Part shown: positions 38,974 to 46,230 of the stretch, in pieces
How the letters are laid out: the number at the start of each line of letters is the position of its first letter
How positions within the stretch are numbered: the stretch's first letter is position 1
Source: Facklamia miroungae
GTDB lineage: Bacteria > Bacillota > Bacilli > Lactobacillales > Aerococcaceae
NCBI RefSeq assembly: GCF_012396555.1
Contig: NZ_JAAXPS010000001.1
Location: 124,001-188,000 of the forward strand
DNA: 64,000 nt
Direction of reading: 5' to 3'
Translations under genes and position numbers: made by a program
Notes under the pieces: model-generated
What the model saw: the letters and a program-made list of their open reading frames with translations, nothing else
Database searches by the model: none
Told to the model about the DNA's origin: nothing

Positions 38974-39651
38974 ATGGCCATGATAGTTATAGGTGGAATG
39001 ATAGGGGCTGGTAAGACCAGTTTAGCTACTTTATTAGGCAAAGCATTAAATAGTCAAGTGTATTATGAAAATGTAGATGATAATCACATCTTACCTCTCT
39101 ATTACACCGCAAGCGAAGAAGAACAAGAGAGAAAAAGATACCCTTTTTTACTTCAACTGGATTTTTTATCGAGTCGTTATCGTGATATCAAAAGAGCATT
39201 TTATCATCCGCATAACATTATCGATCGATCAATCTATGAAGATTGGTATTTTGCAAAAATCAACCATCAAGCCGGAAAAATTTCTGATGAAGAATTTATA
39301 ATATACGAGAAATTATTGGCCAATATGATGGAAGAGTTAGAAGATTTACCCAAAAAAGCGCCAGATCTAATGGTTTACCTCCATGGCTCATTTGAATGTA
39401 TTCTCGATCGAATCAACCAAAGAGGGAGAGAGTTCGAACAAGATCCTGAATTAATTGAATACTACCATCGCTTATGGCAAGGGTATGATGATTGGGTAGA
39501 CAACCACTATCATGCCTCTCAGGTTCTAAAAATCAGCATTGATGATTTTGACATCTTAAATAAAACTGATGATGCTGAAAAAGTAATTCAGATGGTTGAA
39601 GAAAAACTTTCTGAGTTAGGAGTTCCTTTTGATGGATATACAAAAGATTAA
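38974..39651 (+). CDS. deoxynucleoside kinase (dGK/dAK type)
   Basis: Phosphorylates deoxynucleosides to monophosphates in dNTP salvage. It has 225 residues. P-loop GGMIGAGKTS is near residue 7, the DRS motif (IIDRSIYED) near 84 with the conserved acidic residue, and the lid region near 150 (DRINQRGREFE). This is the family of the dGK/dAK pair in lactobacilli and Bacillus; the preferred base cannot be told. AGGAGG precedes the ATG. The HD hydrolase gene overlaps its 3' end by 20 bases. Two NrdR-like boxes lie upstream. Confidence 0.92.
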   Translation: MAMIVIGGMIGAGKTSLATLLGKALNSQVYYENVDDNHILPLYYTASEEEQERKRYPFLLQLDFLSSRYRDIKRAFYHPHNIIDRSIYEDWYFAKINHQAGKISDEEFIIYEKLLANMMEELEDLPKKAPDLMVYLHGSFECILDRINQRGREFEQDPELIEYYHRLWQGYDDWVDNHYHASQVLKISIDDFDILNKTDDAEKVIQMVEEKLSELGVPFDGYTKD

Positions 39652-40282
39652 ATACTTAAGTAAACGATACTTGAGCAATGAAAAGAGTGGCCACGATTGG
39701 TTGCATATTCAACGTGTGGTTTCGAATTGCCAAAAAATCATGCAAGAAGTCAGCGAACCGATTAACCATCAGATTGTTTTGGCAGCCGCTTATGTTCATG
39801 ATTTAATCGATGATAAATTACAAGTTGAGCACCGTCTTTCTATAAAAGAATTAAGAGGACATTTACTGAATGCTGAAATGACCCCCAATGAAATTGAGGA
39901 AGTTCTTCAAATAATTAGCAAGCTCTCTTTTGCATCCAATTTATCCAGTCGACAAGCGCTCAGTCTTGAAGGTCAGATCGTCCAAGATGCTGACCGTTTA
40001 GATGCAATAGGAGCGATCGGCATTGCACGAACTTTTTATTATGGTGGTAGTCATGGTCATAGCCTTTACACTTTTAACCAAGAAGATAGAAACATACATA
40101 ACTCTTCCACTAAGGAAATTTATCGTCAAACAACTGATGTAAGACAACATTTTGATGATAAACTGTTGTTACTAAAAGATTTAATGAATACTCAAGCTGG
40201 TAGAAGTTTAGCTGAGGAACGTCATCAACTGATGTTAACATTCCTAAAAGCCTTCGACCAGGAAACACAAATAGTTGATTAA
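39632..40282 (+). CDS. HD domain phosphohydrolase
   Basis: Metal-dependent phosphohydrolase of about 216 residues. The H...HD...D signature is complete: GHDWLHIQRV near 22, YVHDLIDD near 54 and VQDADRLDAIGAIG near 115. It resembles the YpgQ/YedJ group, which hydrolyses nucleoside triphosphates in some characterised members. ATG 39632 follows TTAGGAG inside the kinase gene; the 20-base overlap implies coupled translation. A shared role in deoxynucleotide handling is inferred from this coupling. Confidence 0.88.
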   Translation: MDIQKIKYLSKRYLSNEKSGHDWLHIQRVVSNCQKIMQEVSEPINHQIVLAAAYVHDLIDDKLQVEHRLSIKELRGHLLNAEMTPNEIEEVLQIISKLSFASNLSSRQALSLEGQIVQDADRLDAIGAIGIARTFYYGGSHGHSLYTFNQEDRNIHNSSTKEIYRQTTDVRQHFDDKLLLLKDLMNTQAGRSLAEERHQLMLTFLKAFDQETQIVD

Positions 40283-40348
40283 TATCAAAAGTGTTTAAAA
40301 TTTTTAAGTACTTGACAAAGTGAAAAAAAGAGATCATTGAAGTCTCCA

Positions 40349-40377
40349 TTGAAATAAGCCTTTAAGCTTGCTATACT
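40349..40377 (+). promoter_or_regulatory. promoter for the transaldolase gene
   Basis: -35 TTGAAA (40349-40354), 17-base spacer, -10 TATACT (40372-40377), 35 bases before the ATG. Confidence 0.75.
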
Positions 40378-40412
40378 CAAACAAGAAAATGAAAACTATT
40401 AGGAGGCCCTTT

Positions 40413-41069
40413 ATGAAATTCTTTTTAGACACTGCAAATGTTGAAGAAATTAAGCGCATCAACGATCTTGGTTTAGTCGATGGGATTACCACAAACCCTA
40501 CCTTGATTTCAAAAGAAGGCAAGGATTTTGAAACAGTTATTAAAGAAATTTGTTCCATCGTTGATGGTCCGGTTTCAGCTGAGGTAATTGCTTTAGACTA
40601 CGAAGGAATGGTTGAAGAAGCTCGTCAAGTCGCAAAATGGGCAGATAATATTGTAGTTAAAATACCTATGACAGAAGCAGGCTTAAAAGCTGTTAATACA
40701 CTTTCTCAAGAAGGTATTAAAACGAATGTAACATTAATCTTCTCAGTAGCTCAAGGACTCTTGGCAGCTAAAGCTGGAGCCACCTATATTTCACCTTTTA
40801 TTGGTCGAATTGATGATATGGGTGAAGATGGTATGGAGTTAATTGCGGATTTACGGATGGTGTTAGATAATTATGCACTTGATGCAGAAATTATTGCTGC
40901 ATCGATTCGACATATTGGTCATTTCGAAGCCACTGCATTAGCTGGCGCGGATATTGCAACAGTCCCAGGAAGTTTATTCCCTAAACTTTGGTCACATCCT
41001 TTAACAGATAAGGGAATCGACGGTTTCTTAAAAGACTGGGAAGCTTTTCAAAATAAGCAAAATAAATAG
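40413..41069 (+). CDS. transaldolase, TalC/fructose-6-phosphate aldolase family
   Basis: Short transaldolase of 218 residues, active in the non-oxidative pentose phosphate pathway. The Schiff-base Lys is in [11 protein letters not shown]; other blocks are [29 protein letters not shown] and [14 protein letters not shown] 40413 follows AGGAGG; in-frame codons further upstream are not preceded by such a site. It has its own promoter and terminator. Whether it acts as transaldolase or as fructose-6-phosphate aldolase cannot be decided by eye. Confidence 0.92.
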   Translation: MKFFLDTANVEEIKRINDLGLVDGITTNPTLISKEGKDFETVIKEICSIVDGPVSAEVIALDYEGMVEEARQVAKWADNIVVKIPMTEAGLKAVNTLSQEGIKTNVTLIFSVAQGLLAAKAGATYISPFIGRIDDMGEDGMELIADLRMVLDNYALDAEIIAASIRHIGHFEATALAGADIATVPGSLFPKLWSHPLTDKGIDGFLKDWEAFQNKQNK

Positions 41070-41092
41070 TCAATAATTTAAGACACAATAAT

Positions 41093-41128
41093 AAAGACAC
41101 CAAACACTAATTACTGTTTGGTGTCTTT
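41093..41128. terminator. bidirectional terminator after the transaldolase gene
   Basis: Perfect 14-base stem AAAGACACCAAACA (41093-41106) with its complement at 41115-41128, between convergent genes. Confidence 0.92.
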
Positions 41129-41146
41129 AACTATGTTTTCTTGGAA

Positions 41147-41437
41147 TTATGGAATATAAGTTAAATTTGCAGTTATATAACCAATCAAAATAGTTATCAT
41201 TAAACAAGATAAGATAGCAGTGGCAATAAAAATCCCTTTGCGGATTTTGTGATGGAATATATAAATAGCTAGCAAACCGCCTATTCCTCCAAAACAAAAA
41301 GTAACTATTAATAAGGTCTTTTCAGAAATGCGCCAAAGCTGATGTTTAGCTTTGTACTTATCAAAAGCGTATATTAAAAAAACAATGGCATTCCAAATAC
41401 CGAGGATAAACATTAAATAATTGAGTAGAGCTTGCAT
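41147..41437 (-). CDS. DUF1294 small membrane protein
   Basis: A 96-residue protein with three hydrophobic segments. The pattern Y-A-F-D-K-Y-K-A (residues 23-30), W-R-I-S-E (35-39), G-G-I-G-G-L and H-H-K-I-R-K is the DUF1294 signature. Family function is unknown. It is a single gene, convergent with the transaldolase gene and divergent from the next gene. Shine-Dalgarno GAAAGGTC is modest. Confidence 0.88.
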   Translation of the reverse strand: MQALLNYLMFILGIWNAIVFLIYAFDKYKAKHQLWRISEKTLLIVTFCFGGIGGLLAIYIFHHKIRKGIFIATAILSCLMITILIGYITANLTYIP

Positions 41438-41535
41438 GAGAGACCTTTCATATGTTAACGAATAAATAATGTGTTTTATTTAAACATAGCGACCGTGCGT
41501 TTATCTCTATTATAAAGACTTTCATTTTGATAAGC

Positions 41536-41571
41536 AAAACGTTTTCAAACGAGCCGAAAATGGGGTATAAT
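41536..41571 (+). promoter_or_regulatory. promoter with nested palindromes
   Basis: -10 TATAAT (41566-41571) with -35 TTCAAA (41544-41549), 16-base spacer. Two palindromes overlap the -35: AAAACGTTTT (41536-41545) and CGTTT-TC-AAACG (41540-41551). They look like an operator; no regulator was recognised. Confidence 0.55.
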
Positions 41572-41601
41572 ACACGTATCAAATGACAGAGGAGAATGTT
41601 T

Positions 41602-42279
41602 ATGTTAGATACAAATACATTATTATTAATATTAGGTTTGGTTATCATTTTGGGAGCCATTTATTTTATGTCACGCAAAAGTAAGGAATCAAACCATAAA
41701 CCGCAAGTGACAGATAAATCGATGAATGACCCCTTAGGACCCGTTCACATAAATTCGGATACAGATTCTTCAACTAATGCTCTAGGTGAAGATCAATTCA
41801 AAGATTCTGTCCCACTTCGTGAAGGTCAAGTAGCCCAAAAGGTTCAACATATTAACGATGAAACAGGCGTTATCCATGATGAGGCAAATGAAGCGGAAGA
41901 AGTAAAAAAACCCCCACTGAATAATTCAGAATTTGAATCTTCAACATCCAGTTTAAGAGAGGATTCGGATTATCGATTAGTTGATTATCAAGAATTGATG
42001 GATAATAATGGTCTTAAGGATCAATCCGTTCAACTCGAGGGTAAAATGGCTTCTTATTTTACAGAAAACTTGGGAGTTGAAGGTGCTTTAGCTTTAGGCT
42101 CTTTATCTATTGACCCAGAGGATCCTAGTAAATTAGTTGCTTTAAAATTTGTTAACGAGTCTGATCACCTTCTTAAGGTCGAAGACAGAGTGAAGGTTTA
42201 TGGTAAAATGCAAGGCTTGAAAGTTTCCAATCAGCAATCCGTTCCGGCTATGTTAGTGGATCGTGTTGAGAAAATTTAA
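41602..42279 (+). CDS. membrane-anchored protein of unknown function
   Basis: About 225 residues: one N-terminal membrane helix (3-22), an acidic hydrophilic linker (about 25-125), and a C-terminal domain of about 95 residues that reads like a small beta-barrel/OB-like fold (SVQLEGKMASYF ... VEDRVKVYGKMQGL). I do not recognise a family. ATG 41602 is seven bases after AGAGGAG; an ATG six bases earlier is too close. The gene is followed at once by the promoter and riboswitch-like leader of the metal ATPase. Confidence 0.7.
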   Translation: MLDTNTLLLILGLVIILGAIYFMSRKSKESNHKPQVTDKSMNDPLGPVHINSDTDSSTNALGEDQFKDSVPLREGQVAQKVQHINDETGVIHDEANEAEEVKKPPLNNSEFESSTSSLREDSDYRLVDYQELMDNNGLKDQSVQLEGKMASYFTENLGVEGALALGSLSIDPEDPSKLVALKFVNESDHLLKVEDRVKVYGKMQGLKVSNQQSVPAMLVDRVEKI

Positions 42280-42286
42280 GTCAGAC

Positions 42287-42314
42287 TTGACAATTTTTCT
42301 ATAATTGATAATAT
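42287..42314 (+). promoter_or_regulatory. promoter for the metal ATPase leader
   Basis: Perfect -35 TTGACA (42287-42292), 16-base spacer, -10 TAATAT (42309-42314). The riboswitch-like leader begins some 25-30 bases downstream. Confidence 0.65.
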
Positions 42315-42343
42315 ATATGTATAGACTTTAACAATTAAATATT

Positions 42344-42426
42344 TCTGAACAAGCGGTGATTTTAATCATGCGGCCGGGTCCTCATTGCGAGGACAGCAGA
42401 GATACCTTAGCGTACCTGTGAGACAG
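42344..42426 (+). ncRNA. NiCo (czcD-type) riboswitch-like aptamer
   Basis: The leader holds junction segments matching, as I remember it, the NiCo riboswitch: GCGGCCGGG (consensus GCAGCCGGG), CAGCAGA (CAACAGA) and CTGTGAGACAG (CTGTGGGACAG). Between them are P2 (GTGATT/AATCAT) and P3 (GTCCTC/GAGGAC, perfect). P4 is weak. P1 is short. The last segment is shared with the terminator stem that follows, the usual on-switch design: metal binding would block termination and let the efflux ATPase be made. The class call is from memory of conserved junctions and has not been checked by covariance. Confidence 0.68.
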
Positions 42427-42457
42427 TTTTTATAGCTGTCTTTGGTGCGCTTTTTTT
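42410..42457 (+). terminator. regulated terminator overlapping the riboswitch
   Basis: Outer stem GCGTACC (42410-42416) with GGTGCGC (42444-42450), inner stem AGACAG (42421-42426) with CTGTCT (42436-42441), followed by seven Ts. The 5' arm includes conserved aptamer bases, so the two folds exclude each other. Confidence 0.85.
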
Positions 42458-42490
42458 GTTAGAGAATTTTTAAAGAAAGAAGGAGATTTT

Positions 42491-44323
42491 ATGTTGGGTG
42501 AAATTTTTAAGCGTCGAAAAGGGCAATTTTTTGCGATAGGTTCGGTTCTAATGATTCTTGGTTTTTTATTATCTTTTAATCCGTTTTTAAGTCGCATCAC
42601 TTTCTATTTTTCCATTTTCTTTTTAGCTTTTTATGCTACAAAAGAAGCGATTAGTGAAACATTTATGAATAAGAAATTGAATGTCGATCTCTTAATGGTC
42701 TTAGCTGCATTAGGGGCGGTAATCATTAATTATGAATCTGAAGGGGCCATGCTACTTTTTATTTTTGCCGGAGCTGAAGTTTTAGAAGAATACGCTACGA
42801 GTAAATCGACCAAAGCGATTGAAGAATTAATGGGGCATGTTCCCAATGTTGCCTTAAAAGTGATGCCAAATGGCGAAACGAAAGAAGTTTCGACCGACAG
42901 TTTAGTGGTTGGAGATCAAGTTTTAGTTGCTAAAGGCGATGCCTTACCAATTGATGGCTTCAGTGATCGTGAGGTAATCATTAATGAAGCGGCTCTTACA
43001 GGAGAATCATTACCGGTAGAGAAGAAAGTTGGCGAAGAGGTCTTTGCGGGTACGATCAATGAAGGTGATTCATTTAAATTAGAAGTTAGCAAGTTAAGTA
43101 AAGATACTGTTTTTTCAAGTATTATCCGTATGGTTGAGGAGGCTCAATCGAATCCTTCTAAGGTGGCTAGCTTTATTGATCGCTTTGAGTCCCGATATGC
43201 TATGGGTGTCTTACTCGCTGTACCTTTATTTATTATAGGTTTATATTACCTAGCAGATTACAATTTTCAAGAAGCCTTCTATCGAGGAATGGTCTTACTG
43301 ACTGTTGCCAGCCCGTGTGCCTTAGTTGCCTCAGCAACCCCAGCAACTCTTTCGGCTATTTCCAATGGTGCCAAGAATGGAATTCTGGTAAAAGGCGGGG
43401 CAGCAATGGAATCTTTAAATACCATGGAAGTGCTCTTTTCAGACAAAACCGGTACTTTAACGCAGGGTATATTTGATGTAGTGGACTACCAGTTAGATGA
43501 AGAGTATTTAAAAGAAGTGGTCTACATGGAACAAGGATCGAACCACCCTATTGCTTTAGCCATCGTCAAACATTTTGCTGAATTAGATTTGTCTCGAGTA
43601 AATCATGATGAAAAAGTTGAAGAACTTCCTGGTCAGGGAATGAAAAAAGGGGATATTCAAGTCGGTAAACCTTCGACTTTTGAGAAACTAAATAATTATA
43701 GACAGTATAGAGAACAAACGAAAGAAGGCAATACAACAATATTTATTGCTAATAAGGATCAAGTTTTGGGCTATATTTCTTTGGCTGATCAAATTCGCGA
43801 AGAATCAATTGAGGCAGTAAAAAATTTCCAAGAGGCTGGGGTCGAAGTGGTCTTAGTGACTGGAGATAACCAACAAGTGGCAGAAAAGGTGGCTCGTGAA
43901 GTGGGAATTTCAAATGTTGTCGCTGAATGTCTTCCTGAGGATAAAATTAACTATGTTAAAGAAAGACAGCAGCAAGACAAAGTAGTTGGTATGATTGGCG
44001 ATGGGATTAATGATGCACCTGCATTAGCCAATGCTAATATTGGAATTGCAATGGGTTCTGGCTCTTCTATTGCGATGGAATCTTCAGAAATTATTGTCGT
44101 AAAAAATAATTTGTTGAAGTTGTTCTATTCTTACCAATTAAGTCACAAATTAAACCGCATCATTAAGCAAAATATTATTTTTGCCATCAGTGTCATCCTT
44201 ATCTTAATTGTTCTCAATCTGTTAGGTATTTTAGATTTACCTTTAGGTGTCGTCTTCCATGAAGGTTCGACTATTTTAGTTATTTTAAATGGACTCCGTT
44301 TATTGAAACAAGCTAATTCTTAA
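42491..44323 (+). CDS. P1B-4-type heavy-metal-exporting ATPase
   Basis: Membrane transition-metal pump of 610 residues. The membrane metal site SPC is at 274-276 and the HEGST motif at 590-594; together these define subgroup P1B-4 (CoaT/CzcP/PfeT-ZosA), which exports Co2+, Fe2+, Zn2+ or Ni2+. The phosphorylated Asp is D318 in SDKTGTLT, the actuator has TGES, and MIGDGINDAPAL closes the P domain. No N-terminal metal-binding domain is present. It is alone behind a riboswitch-like leader, which supports Co/Ni/Fe as cargo. Shine-Dalgarno AGAAGGAG. Confidence 0.93.
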   Translation: MLGEIFKRRKGQFFAIGSVLMILGFLLSFNPFLSRITFYFSIFFLAFYATKEAISETFMNKKLNVDLLMVLAALGAVIINYESEGAMLLFIFAGAEVLEEYATSKSTKAIEELMGHVPNVALKVMPNGETKEVSTDSLVVGDQVLVAKGDALPIDGFSDREVIINEAALTGESLPVEKKVGEEVFAGTINEGDSFKLEVSKLSKDTVFSSIIRMVEEAQSNPSKVASFIDRFESRYAMGVLLAVPLFIIGLYYLADYNFQEAFYRGMVLLTVASPCALVASATPATLSAISNGAKNGILVKGGAAMESLNTMEVLFSDKTGTLTQGIFDVVDYQLDEEYLKEVVYMEQGSNHPIALAIVKHFAELDLSRVNHDEKVEELPGQGMKKGDIQVGKPSTFEKLNNYRQYREQTKEGNTTIFIANKDQVLGYISLADQIREESIEAVKNFQEAGVEVVLVTGDNQQVAEKVAREVGISNVVAECLPEDKINYVKERQQQDKVVGMIGDGINDAPALANANIGIAMGSGSSIAMESSEIIVVKNNLLKLFYSYQLSHKLNRIIKQNIIFAISVILILIVLNLLGILDLPLGVVFHEGSTILVILNGLRLLKQANS

Positions 44324-44356
44324 AAACAATCCTAATTTAATATTTTATTTTGATTT

Positions 44357-44390
44357 CTCTCCCTTCTTAGAAATGTACGGGAGAGTTTTA
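44357..44390 (+). terminator. terminator after the metal ATPase
   Basis: Stem CTCTCCC (44357-44363) with GGGAGAG (44379-44385), then TTTTA; the T run is short. Confidence 0.6.
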
Positions 44391-44466
44391 TGCATTTAAT
44401 ATGAAATAGAGATTAAAAAGTATTACAATAGGATTTAACTGAAAAATTTAGAGAGGAAGGTAAATA

Positions 44467-46230
44467 ATGTTTGCAATTTTTCGCAAATTGGCTTGGTTTT
44501 TTAAATTGAGATGGAAGACCTATACATTAGCAATAGGAGGTCTGATTTCATGTGCTATTTTATCAGCAATTATTCCCTTATTAATTGGTCAAACAGTGGA
44601 CCAAATGGCAAAAGGTAGCTTGACTTCATCCTCTCTTTTAAAATATATTACATTACTTTTATTAATTGGTCTCTTAATGTATGGGTTACGTTATATGTGG
44701 CGAACGAATCTCTTTACTAATTCCACTATTTTAGAATCTATTCTTCGAAATAAGCTATATGATCATTTCACAAAAATGGATCAAACCTTTTATGGGAAAT
44801 ACCGTACCGGAGACTTAATGGCTCATGCTACGAATGATTTAGCGGCCTTACGTTTTGTGGCTGGAGGAGGCATTCTAACTCTAACTGATGCTTTATCTAT
44901 TACAATTGTAACCCTATTTTCCATGGTTATTTTAATTGATTGGAAACTGACACTCTATACGATCATCCCTTTTCCTTTACTTATTTTTGTTTCGCGCTAT
45001 TTAGGTCAGTGGATAAATAAATATTTTACAGAATCACTTAGAGCCTTTTCGAAAATGAATGATCATGTACAAGAAAGTGTTGCAGGGATGACTGTCATTA
45101 AGGCCTTTGGTGAAGAAAAAGAAGACCATCAAGACTTTATCAAAGCAACGGATAATGTGGTTGCTAAGAACCGTAAAGTGCATTTAGTAAACTCTGCCTA
45201 TTCTCCCATTATCAATTTAATTACGGGTTTGACTTATGTTTTAACCATTATTTTTGGTTCTTATTTTGTGAGTAAGGGTAGAATTTCAATTGGTCAATTA
45301 ATTGCCTATTTCTCTTATCTTGGGAATATGACTTGGCCACTGCTAGCGGTTGGGCGTTTAGTCAACACCATGGAAAGAGGGAACGCATCTTATGACCGAG
45401 TGACTGAACTTTTAGCCCAAGAAGCAAGTGTTAATAATCCAGTTGATGGAATAAATAACTTAGTTTTCCAAAACTTATCTGTTCATATCGATCAGTTCAC
45501 TTATCCAAACACCAAAGAGCCAAGTTTGAAGGACATTCACTTTGAATTAAGCCAAGGACAAACGCTTGGAATTGTAGGAAAGACAGGTTCAGGCAAGACG
45601 ACGCTCTTAAATTGTTTAGTGCGTTTATATGATATTGATCAAGGCAATATTCTTTTTGATCAGCACGACTTAACGAAGATTGATTTAACTTATTTAAGAG
45701 AACATGTCGGCTATATTCCGCAAACAAACCTCCTTTTCTCGACTTCCATTAGAGAAAATGTGCGTTTCGGTAAACCTTTGATGTCACAAAATCAAATTGA
45801 ACACTTTACGCAAATTGCTGATATTCATCAAGATATTCTTGGTTTTACTGAAGGGTATGACACGGAGGTCGGTGAAAGAGGCGTCTCACTTTCTGGCGGT
45901 CAAAAACAAAGAATATCGATTGCTAGAACCTTAGCAATGCAACCTCAAATATTACTAATGGATGATGCACTCTCGGCAGTTGATGCACGTACGGAACAAG
46001 CCATTTTAAGCAAACTGAAAGCAGAAAGAGAATCAGGGATATCAATCATTGCTACCCACCGTTTGTCTTCTGTCATGCATGCCGATGAGATTATCGTACT
46101 GGAGGAGGGTGAAATTACCGAAAGAGGTAATCACCAAGAACTGTTAGCTTTGAATGGATGGTATGCGAATATGTTTACTCAGCAACAACTTGAGGAGAAA
46201 TTAGGAGGTGGCGAGAGTGAAGAAAAATAA
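44467..46230 (+). CDS. ABC exporter half-transporter with degenerate catalytic site
   Basis: A 587-residue fusion of a six-helix membrane domain (about 1-310) and an ATPase domain. Walker A is GKTGSGKTTL, the signature LSGGQKQR is intact, but Walker B ends MDDALSAVD: Asp replaces the catalytic Glu. This is the standard non-catalytic subunit of heterodimeric multidrug exporters such as LmrCD, BmrCD and TM287/288. It overlaps the next gene by 14 bases. The substrate (drug, lipid or peptide) cannot be determined. Confidence 0.92.
   Translation: MFAIFRKLAWFFKLRWKTYTLAIGGLISCAILSAIIPLLIGQTVDQMAKGSLTSSSLLKYITLLLLIGLLMYGLRYMWRTNLFTNSTILESILRNKLYDHFTKMDQTFYGKYRTGDLMAHATNDLAALRFVAGGGILTLTDALSITIVTLFSMVILIDWKLTLYTIIPFPLLIFVSRYLGQWINKYFTESLRAFSKMNDHVQESVAGMTVIKAFGEEKEDHQDFIKATDNVVAKNRKVHLVNSAYSPIINLITGLTYVLTIIFGSYFVSKGRISIGQLIAYFSYLGNMTWPLLAVGRLVNTMERGNASYDRVTELLAQEASVNNPVDGINNLVFQNLSVHIDQFTYPNTKEPSLKDIHFELSQGQTLGIVGKTGSGKTTLLNCLVRLYDIDQGNILFDQHDLTKIDLTYLREHVGYIPQTNLLFSTSIRENVRFGKPLMSQNQIEHFTQIADIHQDILGFTEGYDTEVGERGVSLSGGQKQRISIARTLAMQPQILLMDDALSAVDARTEQAILSKLKAERESGISIIATHRLSSVMHADEIIVLEEGEITERGNHQELLALNGWYANMFTQQQLEEKLGGGESEEK

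Noticed and set aside
41534-41549. Possible cre (CcpA) site in GCAAAACGTTTTCA
   Set aside because: The first two conserved bases of the cre consensus do not match; described instead as a nested palindrome.
42344-42457. Leader considered as a yybP-ykoY (Mn2+) riboswitch
   Set aside because: The GGGGAGUA core of that class is absent, while strings typical of the NiCo class are present.
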